From positions 62,001 to 126,000 of the forward strand of contig CAVXFB010000005.1 of assembly GCA_963760935.1 (NCBI GenBank): a stretch of DNA of 64,000 nt. Reading direction: 5' to 3'. The stretch comes from CAVXFB01 sp963760935. GTDB taxonomy: Bacteria > Planctomycetota > Planctomycetia > Pirellulales > Thermoguttaceae. The notes beneath the pieces are model-generated. The model worked only from the letters and a program-made list of their open reading frames with translations, was not told where the DNA came from and did no database searches. Shown here piece by piece: positions 56,945-64,000 of this stretch (position 1 is its first letter; each line of letters opens with the position of its first letter). A program made the position numbers and the translations under genes.

Positions 56945-57502
56945 ATGAAACTCGTGGTGGGGCTGGGCAATCCGGGCCGCCGGTACGAGGGAACGCGGCA
57001 CAACATCGGTTGGACCGTGTTGGCCGAGTTGGCTCGCCGATTCGGCGCCACGCCTCCCAAAGCGAAGTTTCAAGGAGCGGTCGTCGAGGCCGAGTTGAGC
57101 GGAGAGAAGGCACTGCTGCTGAGCCCGACGACGTATATGAACCTCAGTGGGTCGAGCGTTCAGGAGGCAAAGAGTTTTTACAAGCTACCCAACGAAGACG
57201 TGTTGGTGATCTGCGACGACCTGAATCTGCCGGTGGGCAAGCTGCGGTTTCGAGCCCGAGGCTCGTCCGGCGGCCAGAAAGGTTTGGAGCACATTATCGA
57301 GCGGTTGGGAACGGAAGATTTTCCGCGCCTTCGTATTGGGGTCGGCGCCGCGCCGGCCGGTTGGGCGTGGGCCGATTACGTCTTGAGCAAGTTCACGGCG
57401 GAAGAGGCACAGAGCGTGAAAGAGGCGGTCGCCCTGGCGGCGGACGCCGTGGTCGTGTGGGCTCGCGAGGGCGCCGAGTTTTGCATGAACCGATACAATT
57501 GA
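56945..57502 (+). CDS. pth: Peptidyl-tRNA hydrolase
   Basis: A 185-aa enzyme that releases peptides from stalled peptidyl-tRNA. The ATG at 56945 gives the standard N-terminus MKLVVGLGNPGRRYEGTRHNIG, with catalytic His in TRHNIG. PTTYMNLSG, VICDDLNLPVGKLR and GSSGGQKGLEHIIERLG are all family motifs. A GTG 15 bp upstream would add five residues but is unnecessary. Confidence 0.96.
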   Translation: MKLVVGLGNPGRRYEGTRHNIGWTVLAELARRFGATPPKAKFQGAVVEAELSGEKALLLSPTTYMNLSGSSVQEAKSFYKLPNEDVLVICDDLNLPVGKLRFRARGSSGGQKGLEHIIERLGTEDFPRLRIGVGAAPAGWAWADYVLSKFTAEEAQSVKEAVALAADAVVVWAREGAEFCMNRYN

Positions 57503-57515
57503 AGGAACCGTCCCC

Positions 57516-57573
57516 CTGAGTGAAGCGAAGGGTCTTGTACTGCGGCAAGGTGTTTCGCTTCGCTCAGAATGAT
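57516..57573. repeat. Dispersed palindromic repeat, CTGAGCG-AGCGAAG family, copy 2 (partial)
   Basis: Starts CTGAGTGAAGCGAAGGGTCT and ends with TTCGCTTCGCTCAGAATGAT. It matches the ends of the element at 45390-45473 with a shorter core. It lies in the pth-rpsF gap and could fold into a strong hairpin. Confidence 0.7.
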
Positions 57574-57654
57574 CCGTAACGAAAGCAATCAGGCAGTTCC
57601 GAGGAGCTTTCCTTGAGGAATTGCGGCACTTAGCCCGTCGCGAGGAGTATTACT

Positions 57655-58086
57655 TTGGCCGCGAACGTTTACGAAGGCATGTTTATTCTCGATTCAAACC
57701 GCTACGGGCGAGATCCCGAAACGGTTGCGAATCAAGTGCCCGCCATGATCGAGAAACTTGGCGGAGAGATGCTCGTCAGCCGGCTCTGGGAAGAGCGGCG
57801 GTTGGCCTATCCGGTCAAGGGGCAGCGGAAGGGAACCTATTGGCTGACGTACTTCCGCCTCGACCCCAGCCGCTTGGGCGAGCTGCGGCGGCAATGCCAG
57901 ATCACCGATGATGTGCTCCGCGTGCTGTTCCTGAAGGTCGACCCGCGGATTGTCGACGCTCTCGTGGCACATGCCATGTCGGCCCCGCTCCCGACCGATG
58001 ATGTCAAGGCGCACGATGATGAAGTCGAAGACGCCGTACCGGTTGTCGACGCCATCGAGGACGTGGTGGTGGAAGAGGAAGGGTAA
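57655..58086 (+). CDS. rpsF: Ribosomal protein bS6
   Basis: A 143-aa small-subunit protein. It begins at a TTG (57655) preceded by GAGGAG at 7 bp; the family's NVYEGMFILDSN segment starts right after it, so a later ATG would cut conserved residues. KRLAYPVKGQRKGTY-like text (RRLAYPVKGQRKGTYWL) and ITDDVLRVLFLKVD are typical. A long acidic tail (about residues 112-143) is a common planctomycete extension. It is followed 12 bp later by ssb. Confidence 0.93.
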   Translation: MAANVYEGMFILDSNRYGRDPETVANQVPAMIEKLGGEMLVSRLWEERRLAYPVKGQRKGTYWLTYFRLDPSRLGELRRQCQITDDVLRVLFLKVDPRIVDALVAHAMSAPLPTDDVKAHDDEVEDAVPVVDAIEDVVVEEEG

Positions 58087-58098
58087 GGAGCGATCGCT

Positions 58099-58581
58099 AT
58101 GGCGAGCTTCAATCGCGTAATCCTGCTGGGCAACGTCACCCGCGATCCCGAGCTGCGCTATTTGCAGAGCGGCATGGCAGTGACCGATATTGGTCTGGCC
58201 GTCAACGATCGCCGAAAAAGCGCCAACGGCGAATGGATCGAAGAAACGACGTTTGTTGATGTGACGCTTTGGGGAAGGACGGCCGAAGTGGCCAGCGAGT
58301 ATCTCAGCAAGGGTTCGCCGGCGTTGATCGAAGGCCGTCTGAAGCTCGATAGCTGGGAAGGGCAAGACGGCCAGAAGCGTTCAAAGTTGAAAGTCGTCGG
58401 CGAGAAGATGCAGTTGCTCGGCGCTCGCGGACAGGGCGGCCAGGGCGGAGGAGAAGGCGGTCGTCCACGCCCAGCCTCGCGTCCCGCCGCCCAAAATTCC
58501 GCCTATAGTCAAGAAGCTCCACCCGACCAATCATTTGATGCACCTCCGGAATCCTCATCCGGCGACGATATTCCATTTTAG
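58099..58581 (+). CDS. ssb: Single-stranded DNA-binding protein
   Basis: A 160-aa SSB. The OB-fold N-terminus is FNRVILLGNVTRDPELRYLQSG, followed by VDVTLWGRTAEVASEYLSKG. The Gly/Pro-rich linker leads to the acidic tip DDIPF that recruits repair and replication proteins. Length is typical of bacterial SSB. It lies between rpsF and rplI, the usual order being rpsF-ssb-rpsR-rplI; rpsR (bS18) is missing here. Confidence 0.96.
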   Translation: MASFNRVILLGNVTRDPELRYLQSGMAVTDIGLAVNDRRKSANGEWIEETTFVDVTLWGRTAEVASEYLSKGSPALIEGRLKLDSWEGQDGQKRSKLKVVGEKMQLLGARGQGGQGGGEGGRPRPASRPAAQNSAYSQEAPPDQSFDAPPESSSGDDIPF

Positions 58582-58587
58582 AGAGGC

Positions 58588-58660
58588 AAAAAGGGGACGG
58601 TCCCCATTTGTGCGAAGCACCCTCCGGGCCGTTCCGGCAAATGGGGACTGTCCCCTTTTT
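58588..58660. repeat. Palindromic repeat forming a strong hairpin between ssb and rplI
   Basis: Two 23-bp arms (58588-58610 and 58638-58660) are inverted with one mismatch, built on AAAAAGGGGAC...GTCCCCTTTTT. The plus-strand right arm ends in five Ts, so it might act as a terminator as well as a dispersed repeat. It occupies the position where rpsR is usually found. Confidence 0.8.
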
Positions 58661-58691
58661 GCTGTATTAGCGAGAAAGCGAAAACAGTCTG

Positions 58692-59237
58692 ATGGCCACT
58701 ACCAAATCGAAGAAAAAAGTGATTCCGCATCGCACCAAGCGGCTGCCGAAGGGCCCGCACGGCATCGAGCTGTTGCTCGTGCAGTCGGTCGAGCACCTCG
58801 GCACGCAAGGCGACGTCGTTCAAGTGCGGCCGGGCTTTGCGAAGAACTATCTGATCCCGCAGGGCCTTGCTACGCTGGCCACGGATCATCATAAGCGCAT
58901 GGTCGAGAAACACCGAGCCGAGCTCGAAGCCATCGAGAAGGCCCGCTTCGCCGGCTTGCAAACCTTGGCCGCAGACTTGGCCCGACAGAGCATCACGATC
59001 GAGGCCAACGCCAACGACGAGGGGCATCTGTACGGTTCGGTTGGCGCACCAGAGGTGGCCAACGCCCTGAAGCGCGCCAGCTTCCACATCGCCGCCGATC
59101 AAGTGCGGCTGAAAGGCCCGCTGAAGGAGTTGGGCCTCTATACCGTCGCCATCCACCTCGGCCACGAAGTCGATGCCGAAGTGAAGATCTGGGTCGTGCC
59201 GTCGGTAGGCGAAGAGGCCCCGACCGACAAGTCGTAG
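58692..59237 (+). CDS. rplI: Ribosomal protein bL9
   Basis: A 181-aa large-subunit protein. The N-terminal half shows ELLLVQSVEHLGTQGDVVQV and RPGFAKNYLIPQGLA, the bL9 signature. An alpha-helical connector (ALATDHHKRMVEKHRAELEA) and the C-terminal rRNA-binding domain (LYGSVGAPEVANALKRASF) follow. The first 18 residues are Lys-rich and longer than usual. Confidence 0.95.
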   Translation: MATTKSKKKVIPHRTKRLPKGPHGIELLLVQSVEHLGTQGDVVQVRPGFAKNYLIPQGLATLATDHHKRMVEKHRAELEAIEKARFAGLQTLAADLARQSITIEANANDEGHLYGSVGAPEVANALKRASFHIAADQVRLKGPLKELGLYTVAIHLGHEVDAEVKIWVVPSVGEEAPTDKS

Positions 59238-59336
59238 ATTCGCCGCGTGCACGGTGCGACAGCCGCAGCGCCGTCGCACCAGCGCCACGTTCATCGTACG
59301 CCAGGGCGTCTGCGCTGCGCTTGCCAAACGCTACGC

Positions 59337-59813
59337 ATGCCTTTTCTCCATATCGTCCTCTACCAACCGGAAATTCCCGACAACACCGGCAACATCGGCC
59401 GCACGTGTGTTGCCTTGGGCGCCAAACTGTGGCTCGTCCGGCCACTGGGGTTCCGCCTGGATGATCGCCATTTGCGGCGTGCGGGCCTCGACTATTGGCA
59501 GCACCTCGATTGGGAAGCGGTCGACGACTGGCCCGAGTTACAGCGCCGCATTCCTGATCGGCAGCCTTGGTTCTTCACGAAGCACGCGAGCAAACTCTAT
59601 ACCGAAGCCCGTTTTGCGCAAGGCGATGTGCTCGTTTTCGGCAGCGAGTCGCAGGGATTGCCCCCTTCGCTGGTCGCATCCGACCCGAACCGCCTCCTAC
59701 GAATCCCAATGGCCCCGGAGGCTCGCAGCCTGAATCTGGCCGTTAGTGTTGCCGTGGCCGCCTACGAGGCACGGCGCCAGATGGACGATTGTTGCAATTT
59801 GCGCCCGCAATAG
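59337..59813 (+). CDS. trmL: tRNA (cytidine/uridine-2'-O)-methyltransferase TrmL
   Basis: A 158-aa SPOUT-class methyltransferase that modifies the wobble base 34 of tRNA-Leu. The start MPFLHIVLYQPEIPDNTGNI is diagnostic, and LVFGSESQGLPPSLV and RIPMAPEARSLNLAVSVAVA form the trefoil knot that binds SAM. The ATG at 59337 is taken; upstream residues in frame are non-conserved. Confidence 0.94.
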   Translation: MPFLHIVLYQPEIPDNTGNIGRTCVALGAKLWLVRPLGFRLDDRHLRRAGLDYWQHLDWEAVDDWPELQRRIPDRQPWFFTKHASKLYTEARFAQGDVLVFGSESQGLPPSLVASDPNRLLRIPMAPEARSLNLAVSVAVAAYEARRQMDDCCNLRPQ

Positions 59814-59917
59814 GTAAATTTAGTGCTGTCCGCGACACACTCGGTTCTTCGCGAACGCCCACCTTGCGCTCCCAACCTACCATTTCAGCAAACGCTCACT
59901 CACGGGAGGACGACGCT

Positions 59918-61306
59918 ATGCGAGACCACACACAACATACATCGTTATGGGACCGGCGCACTTTCCTGAAGTCGACCGGGGCACTTGCCGCCGGGATGTC
60001 CGTGATGGGCCCGACGGCGGCCGGCGCGGCAACTGCCAATCCCTCGGCGCTGGCCCTTGATGGTGGCACGCCCGTAGTGAACTATCCCAGCGAAAAGCGG
60101 CACGCACTCGCTCAATGGCCATCGTACGGTGACGCGGAGAAAGAAGCGGTCAAGGCGGCGCTCGATTGCGACTCCAACGCCATCTACCAGTATGGCCCGC
60201 AACTGGAAGCAAAATGGCGCGAGTACAATCAGGTGCCCTTCGCCAAAACGCACATGAACGGCACCAGCGCGCTGCTTTCGCTGTATTCCGCCTTGGGATA
60301 TCCGCCCGGAACCGAGATCCTGGTACCGTCGTACACGTTTTTTGGGGCCATTGTCCCCATGCGGTTCTTCGGCTACGTGCCCGTATTCGTCGACATTGAC
60401 CCGCGCACCGCGACCTTCGACGTCGAGCACGCCAAGCGGGTGATCACCCCGCGAACCCGCGCGGTCATGGTCATGCATTCCTGGGGGTTGCCCTGCGAGA
60501 TGGACCTCGTGACCGAGTTTGCCAAGGAGCATGACCTCAGCCTGCTGGAAGACTGCGCCCATGCCCACGGCGCCTCGATGCAAGGCAAGAAAGTCGGCAC
60601 ATGGGGCCGCATGGGAATCTTCAGTTTCCAGGCCAGCAAACCACTGCCGGGCATCGAAGGCGGCATGGGCGTTTACCAGAAGCGCGAGGACTTTGAGAAG
60701 GCGACGGCCTTAGGCCACTACGAAGTGTGCGGCGCCTACGTCCCCGGCACTCCCACTGCCGGCGAAGTCCTGGCCAAGGATAGCCCTTACCGGCGATACA
60801 CGGGCACGGGCTTGGGTCTGAAACTTCGCATGCACCCCTTGGCCGCCGTGCTTGTCATGAAGCAACTCGAAACGCTTGACCGACGCAACGCCCTGATCAA
60901 GGCCCAGGTACGACAACTCAACGATCGCGTCTGCCAATTGCCGGGCCTCTCCGAACCGGTCTGCCGCCCCGATCAAGATCGCGTCTACTACTCTAGCAAC
61001 ATGCTGTTCCTCGACGAGGCGAAGGCCGGCATATCGCGGGCCGCGGTGGTCAAGGCATTGCAGGCCGAGGGCGTTGCCGCATCGGTCTTCGAATATCCCG
61101 AAAACCACAAATACACCATCTACCGTGAGCCGCAATGGTGGCACCACTTGCCCACGCTACCGAAGTTCCTCGCCGGCTGCCATCACGTCAACTCGCGCGT
61201 GATCAACATTGGGCTAGTCCGCGAGGAAGCGCCCGAGTTGGTCGAGCAATACGTTACGGCCTTCGAAAAAGTCTGGTCGCAGCGCGAGAAACTAGCGCGC
61301 ACATAG
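59918..61306 (+). CDS. DegT/DnrJ/StrS-family PLP aminotransferase with Tat-type signal
   Basis: A 462-aa protein. The ATG at 59918 follows GGGAGGAC. DRRTFLKSTGALAAGMSVMG is a twin-arginine-like signal. The sugar aminotransferase fold is shown by PSYTFFGAIVPMRFFGYVPV, LLEDCAHAHGAS, and FSFQASKPLPGIEGG, whose Lys should bind PLP. DegT-family enzymes normally act in the cytoplasm on nucleotide sugars, so an exported form implies another substrate or that the signal is a vestige. Such exported versions are common in planctomycetes. Confidence 0.88.
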   Translation: MRDHTQHTSLWDRRTFLKSTGALAAGMSVMGPTAAGAATANPSALALDGGTPVVNYPSEKRHALAQWPSYGDAEKEAVKAALDCDSNAIYQYGPQLEAKWREYNQVPFAKTHMNGTSALLSLYSALGYPPGTEILVPSYTFFGAIVPMRFFGYVPVFVDIDPRTATFDVEHAKRVITPRTRAVMVMHSWGLPCEMDLVTEFAKEHDLSLLEDCAHAHGASMQGKKVGTWGRMGIFSFQASKPLPGIEGGMGVYQKREDFEKATALGHYEVCGAYVPGTPTAGEVLAKDSPYRRYTGTGLGLKLRMHPLAAVLVMKQLETLDRRNALIKAQVRQLNDRVCQLPGLSEPVCRPDQDRVYYSSNMLFLDEAKAGISRAAVVKALQAEGVAASVFEYPENHKYTIYREPQWWHHLPTLPKFLAGCHHVNSRVINIGLVREEAPELVEQYVTAFEKVWSQREKLART

Positions 61307-61360
61307 CTGAGAATCACGGCGTCCCGCCGCTACCATCGGGAGAGGCGAACATCGCAGTGT

Positions 61361-61399
61361 CTCCCCTCTAACTTTGGGAGAGGGGCCGGGGGTGAGGGC
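61361..61399. repeat. Dispersed CTCCCC...GGCCGGGGGTGAGGG repeat
   Basis: A short hairpin (CCCCTC/GAGGGG, loop TAACTTTG) followed by GGCCGGGGGTGAGGG. Read backwards it encodes the well-known artefactual peptide LTPGPSP found in countless genome annotations. It lies downstream of the aminotransferase gene and may work as a terminator for one of the convergent genes. Confidence 0.72.
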
Positions 61400-61511
61400 A
61401 TGCGAAACGTGCGCATGCAGGCGAAGACGTTTCGGAACTACCAACGTTCGCCGTAGCCGTCTGCCAAATTCAGAAAAAATTGTGTTGCGCACGGGGCAAC
61501 ACCGTTCCGAA

Positions 61512-63269
61512 TTACTCTACCCCTTCGATCTTCGGCTTCTCGGCCGGCGCTTCCGGCGCGGTTGCCGGCTCCTTGGGTTTCTCTGCCTTCGGCGGCGATG
61601 CGTCGTATGTATACACGCTCGAATACAAGGGCAGATGCCGGTAGTAGACTTCGAGCATGTAGATCGACAAGCACGTCACGTAGAGCCGGCCGCCGTGGTT
61701 GCCCCATTGATCCTCGGTCGGTCTGTTCGGATCCCAACTGCCGCCTTCTTTGCCGCGCGGAACCTGGTGAGCGGGCACCTCCTGCCGCATCACACCGTTC
61801 CAGCGTTTCCAGTAGTCGCCCTCGATATGATGCGCCGCCTGCGTGGCATAGTACCAATAGTAGACGTTGCGATTGTTGTTGTAGTCGACCAGATTCTCGC
61901 GCGACGTGAGCCACTCCATGCCCGATACTAGCCGCGGGTCATCGCGTTTCCAGCCGAGGTACTCGCGCATCAGCAGCGCCTCCGCGGTCATCGATGCCAG
62001 CACCGGCCCGCCAAGCTGGTAGGGATAGCGGCTGCCGTCGTATTGGGCCACCGAGTTGAGATATCGCTCGACGTGATGCAGCGTTTCGTACGGCACCTTG
62101 AGCCCCGCCATTTTCGCACTTTGCAGCGCCATAACTACCCAACCGGTTACCGACACGTCGCTGGTTTCGGAATTGGGTTCGTATCGCCATCCGCCGAGAG
62201 GGCTTTGCGTGCGCACGCAGTAGTCGATTGCACGTTGGGCCGGCTCTCGATACTTCGAGTCTTTTGTCATGCCGTACAATTCGCAGATGGCGATGCCGCA
62301 TTGCCCGTGCGTGTAGAAGCGATGATTCAAACCGCCGTTGTGAAAGAAGCAGCCGTCGGCGTCCTGCTGCTTCAGCAGCCAGTTCCAACCTTTGGCGACG
62401 TTGAGCTTGTACTTGCCGTCCTCCGGCGTGTTGCCGTCGCCTTGGAAGGCCAACAACGCCATCGCCGTGGCCGACACTTCATCGTCCATGTTGGCAAGTA
62501 CGCCTGAGGTGTACGGGCCGGCCAGGCTCCACGAGCCATTATGGCGCTGGTTTCGCGCAAGCCATGCCAGGCCCTTGCGAACGGCCGTCTCGGTCGCCTC
62601 CGTGCCGCCATACCGACCCAGCAAACCTTGCCGCCGCGCGCTCCCTTCCCGACGTCCGCTCAGGGCCATGCCGATCTCCGGCGCCTGAATGTCGCTGATA
62701 GCCACCGTGGCGTTGGGCCGGATGTCGGTCAACTTGCCGGGCGCTGCCAGCGGATCGTCCACCGGCGGCAGATCCGCCGGCGTAATCGTCAGTTCCTTCG
62801 CCGTCGTCTTGATGTCCGGCAGGCCGGGGGCGTCCAACAACAATTGATCGCCCTTTTTCTCCGCCCAAATCGTCTCGGCATTCAGCTCGATCGGCCGCTC
62901 GGGCATGTTGACGTAGACCATCGTCGCCATGACGATCAGCATCACCAGATGGAAGACCATGCTCACCAACCACGCCGGCGTATGGTCGATGAGCCAGCCG
63001 GCGACGTCGCCCGCGGGCTCCATTTCCTGTTCGGCCTGATCTTCTTGGCGGCCGGTCGGCGTGGCAGATCCATTTTGGGGCGACTGTTGTGGCGCCGGGA
63101 TGGGGCTCACTGCCTGCGACGATAGCCCAGCGACGGGCGGCGGGGGCTGCGGCGTCGGCGCAGCCGGACCCACCTGCTTCTCAGGCCCCTCGAAAGGTCT
63201 TGATGAAGCCATCCGCGCCTCTGCGATCTCTGTCCCCAACCCGGGTGCGGGAGGACGCTCCTCCGACAT
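61512..63269 (-). CDS. Prenyltransferase/squalene-oxidase repeat protein with membrane anchor
   Basis: A 585-aa protein. An N-terminal Pro-rich cytoplasmic part (about residues 1-95) leads to one membrane helix (AWLVSMVFHLVMLIVMATMV). The C-terminal half has several alpha/alpha-barrel repeats of the squalene-cyclase superfamily (VRKGLAWLARNQRHNGSW; ALLAFQGDGNTPEDG; VRTQSPLGGWRYEPNSETSD). The catalytic DxDD motif of hopene cyclases is not evident. It is probably a periplasmic binding or scaffold protein, a family common in planctomycetes. Confidence 0.85.
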   Translation of the reverse strand: MSEERPPAPGLGTEIAEARMASSRPFEGPEKQVGPAAPTPQPPPPVAGLSSQAVSPIPAPQQSPQNGSATPTGRQEDQAEQEMEPAGDVAGWLIDHTPAWLVSMVFHLVMLIVMATMVYVNMPERPIELNAETIWAEKKGDQLLLDAPGLPDIKTTAKELTITPADLPPVDDPLAAPGKLTDIRPNATVAISDIQAPEIGMALSGRREGSARRQGLLGRYGGTEATETAVRKGLAWLARNQRHNGSWSLAGPYTSGVLANMDDEVSATAMALLAFQGDGNTPEDGKYKLNVAKGWNWLLKQQDADGCFFHNGGLNHRFYTHGQCGIAICELYGMTKDSKYREPAQRAIDYCVRTQSPLGGWRYEPNSETSDVSVTGWVVMALQSAKMAGLKVPYETLHHVERYLNSVAQYDGSRYPYQLGGPVLASMTAEALLMREYLGWKRDDPRLVSGMEWLTSRENLVDYNNNRNVYYWYYATQAAHHIEGDYWKRWNGVMRQEVPAHQVPRGKEGGSWDPNRPTEDQWGNHGGRLYVTCLSIYMLEVYYRHLPLYSSVYTYDASPPKAEKPKEPATAPEAPAEKPKIEGVE

Positions 63270-63633
63270 CGAGGATTTGTAGGTGGGTCGAGCAGACGAT
63301 TACGCCGACGAGGGCCGCGGTAGCCGTCGAACGGCCGTCCGACCGACAACGTGCCTTTTACGCCTCGCCCCGTCTGCGAGCCCCACCGGTAGTTTGCACG
63401 GCCTCGGCCCACTCGACGTGAAGAGTGCCGGCGTGCCTCCTACATCGAGTTTACCCGATGGGATGCCATGCGGAAAGGAAAACCCACCATTCCTGGCCTC
63501 GGCAGGCACGCGGCGGTGGTTGAACCGGCACCAACCGAAATATTGGCCGGCCCCCTCGACGGAAGCCGACGTTATGGTAGAATCCTAGCTGGCCCCTGGG
63601 CGGCGGTTCGACCGTCACCCGGGCCAACAATGA
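63270..63633. other. Region between prenyltransferase-repeat gene and tRNA
   Basis: This 364-bp stretch lies upstream of the minus-strand repeat protein and of the plus-strand tRNA. It should carry both promoters, but only a weak TAGAAT (63578-63583) is seen, with no good -35. No coding sequence is supported. Confidence 0.4.
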
Positions 63634-63707
<74 letters not shown>

Positions 63708-63753
63708 CTTGAAACCGCGGTTTCGAACAATTCGAGACCCGCGGGTTAAGACC

Positions 63754-63784
63754 AAAGGCCGAGGCTCAATGCCCCGGCCTTTTG
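63754..63784 (+). terminator. Rho-independent terminator after the tRNA
   Basis: A 12-bp stem (AAAGGCCGAGGC with GCCCCGGCCTTT, one mismatch), a 5-base loop TCAAT, and a T-rich end. It lies 47 bp after the tRNA 3' end. Confidence 0.72.
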
Positions 63785-64000
63785 CGTTTGAACGCAAGGC
63801 TCCGCAATAACTTGCGACTTTGTTCGTGTCTCGGCTCCCGCGTCTCGTCCCGATACAGAGACATCGCCGCTCGCAGTTGGCCGGCCCCAAATCTAGCCTT
63901 TTGGGGCCAAACTCTCTGTGTCTCTCTTTCGCCGGCTACTTCGGGTTATGAGGCGGGTTATCAGGATTGTCGCGCGGCAAATAACCCAGGACGGCAGTTA

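Noticed and set aside
61292..61492. Frame containing LTPGPSPKVRGE
   Set aside because: This peptide is a known by-product of a dispersed DNA repeat and not a gene.

Overview
The window is about 60% GC, densely coded and bacterial. It most resembles a planctomycete, in or near the Pirellulales. The evidence is a C-terminal VPEPS sorting tail typical of PEP-CTERM, ECF sigma/anti-sigma cassettes, a pseudopilin-like anti-sigma factor ending in an FVDGH motif, twin-arginine-type signals on metabolic enzymes, a MreB with planctomycete-style neighbours, and a prs-rplY-pth-rpsF-ssb-rplI neighbourhood. This is inference from gene content; no rRNA is present.

Layout. 0.3-4.5 kb: two ECF sigma factors with anti-sigma partners, minus strand. 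5-10.8 kb: a trpG/pabA amidotransferase, apolipoprotein N-acyltransferase, a coiled-coil membrane protein, a small membrane protein and MreB, then rlmN on the other strand. 11-16.3 kb: an exported HEAT-repeat protein, a secreted protein, an SMP-30 lactonase-like enzyme and a PEP-CTERM retropepsin-like protein. 16.7-19.2 kb: a PhoB/PhoR-type two-component pair. 19.3-27.3 kb: a helix-turn-helix/PTS-EIIA fusion followed by a Hyf/Hyc-like membrane complex (hyfB, C, E, F, G and a ferredoxin/small-subunit gene). Its large subunit lacks three of the four NiFe cysteines, so I read it as a hydrogenase-related redox-driven ion pump. 27.4-35 kb is accessory: a condensation-type acyltransferase, a GNAT, SBP56/methanethiol oxidase and a berberine-bridge-type FAD oxidase, partly bracketed by a 49-bp direct repeat. 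34.8-42.4 kb: a TetR-controlled RND efflux operon ending in a small exported Cys-rich repeat protein. 43-47 kb: a cupin/mannose-6-P-isomerase-like protein, a LuxR-type regulator with a degenerate receiver, a CPBP protease and an orphan ParA. 47.3-52.9 kb: a second RND operon. 53.2-56 kb: a PilZ protein, a truncated prs, a 56-aa ORF and an exported glutamate-racemase-like protein. 56.2-59.8 kb: rplY, pth, rpsF, ssb, rplI, trmL. 59.9-63.7 kb: a Tat-type DegT/StrS aminotransferase, a prenyltransferase-repeat protein, and an initiator-type tRNA-Met with a terminator.

At least thirteen single-base or dinucleotide frameshifts interrupt otherwise well-conserved genes. Protein similarity resumes immediately after each one, and one lies in a G run. 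Sequencing or consensus indels are more likely than decay. Such genes are listed as one spanning CDS with the shift position noted. Several families of short dispersed palindromic repeats occupy intergenic gaps.
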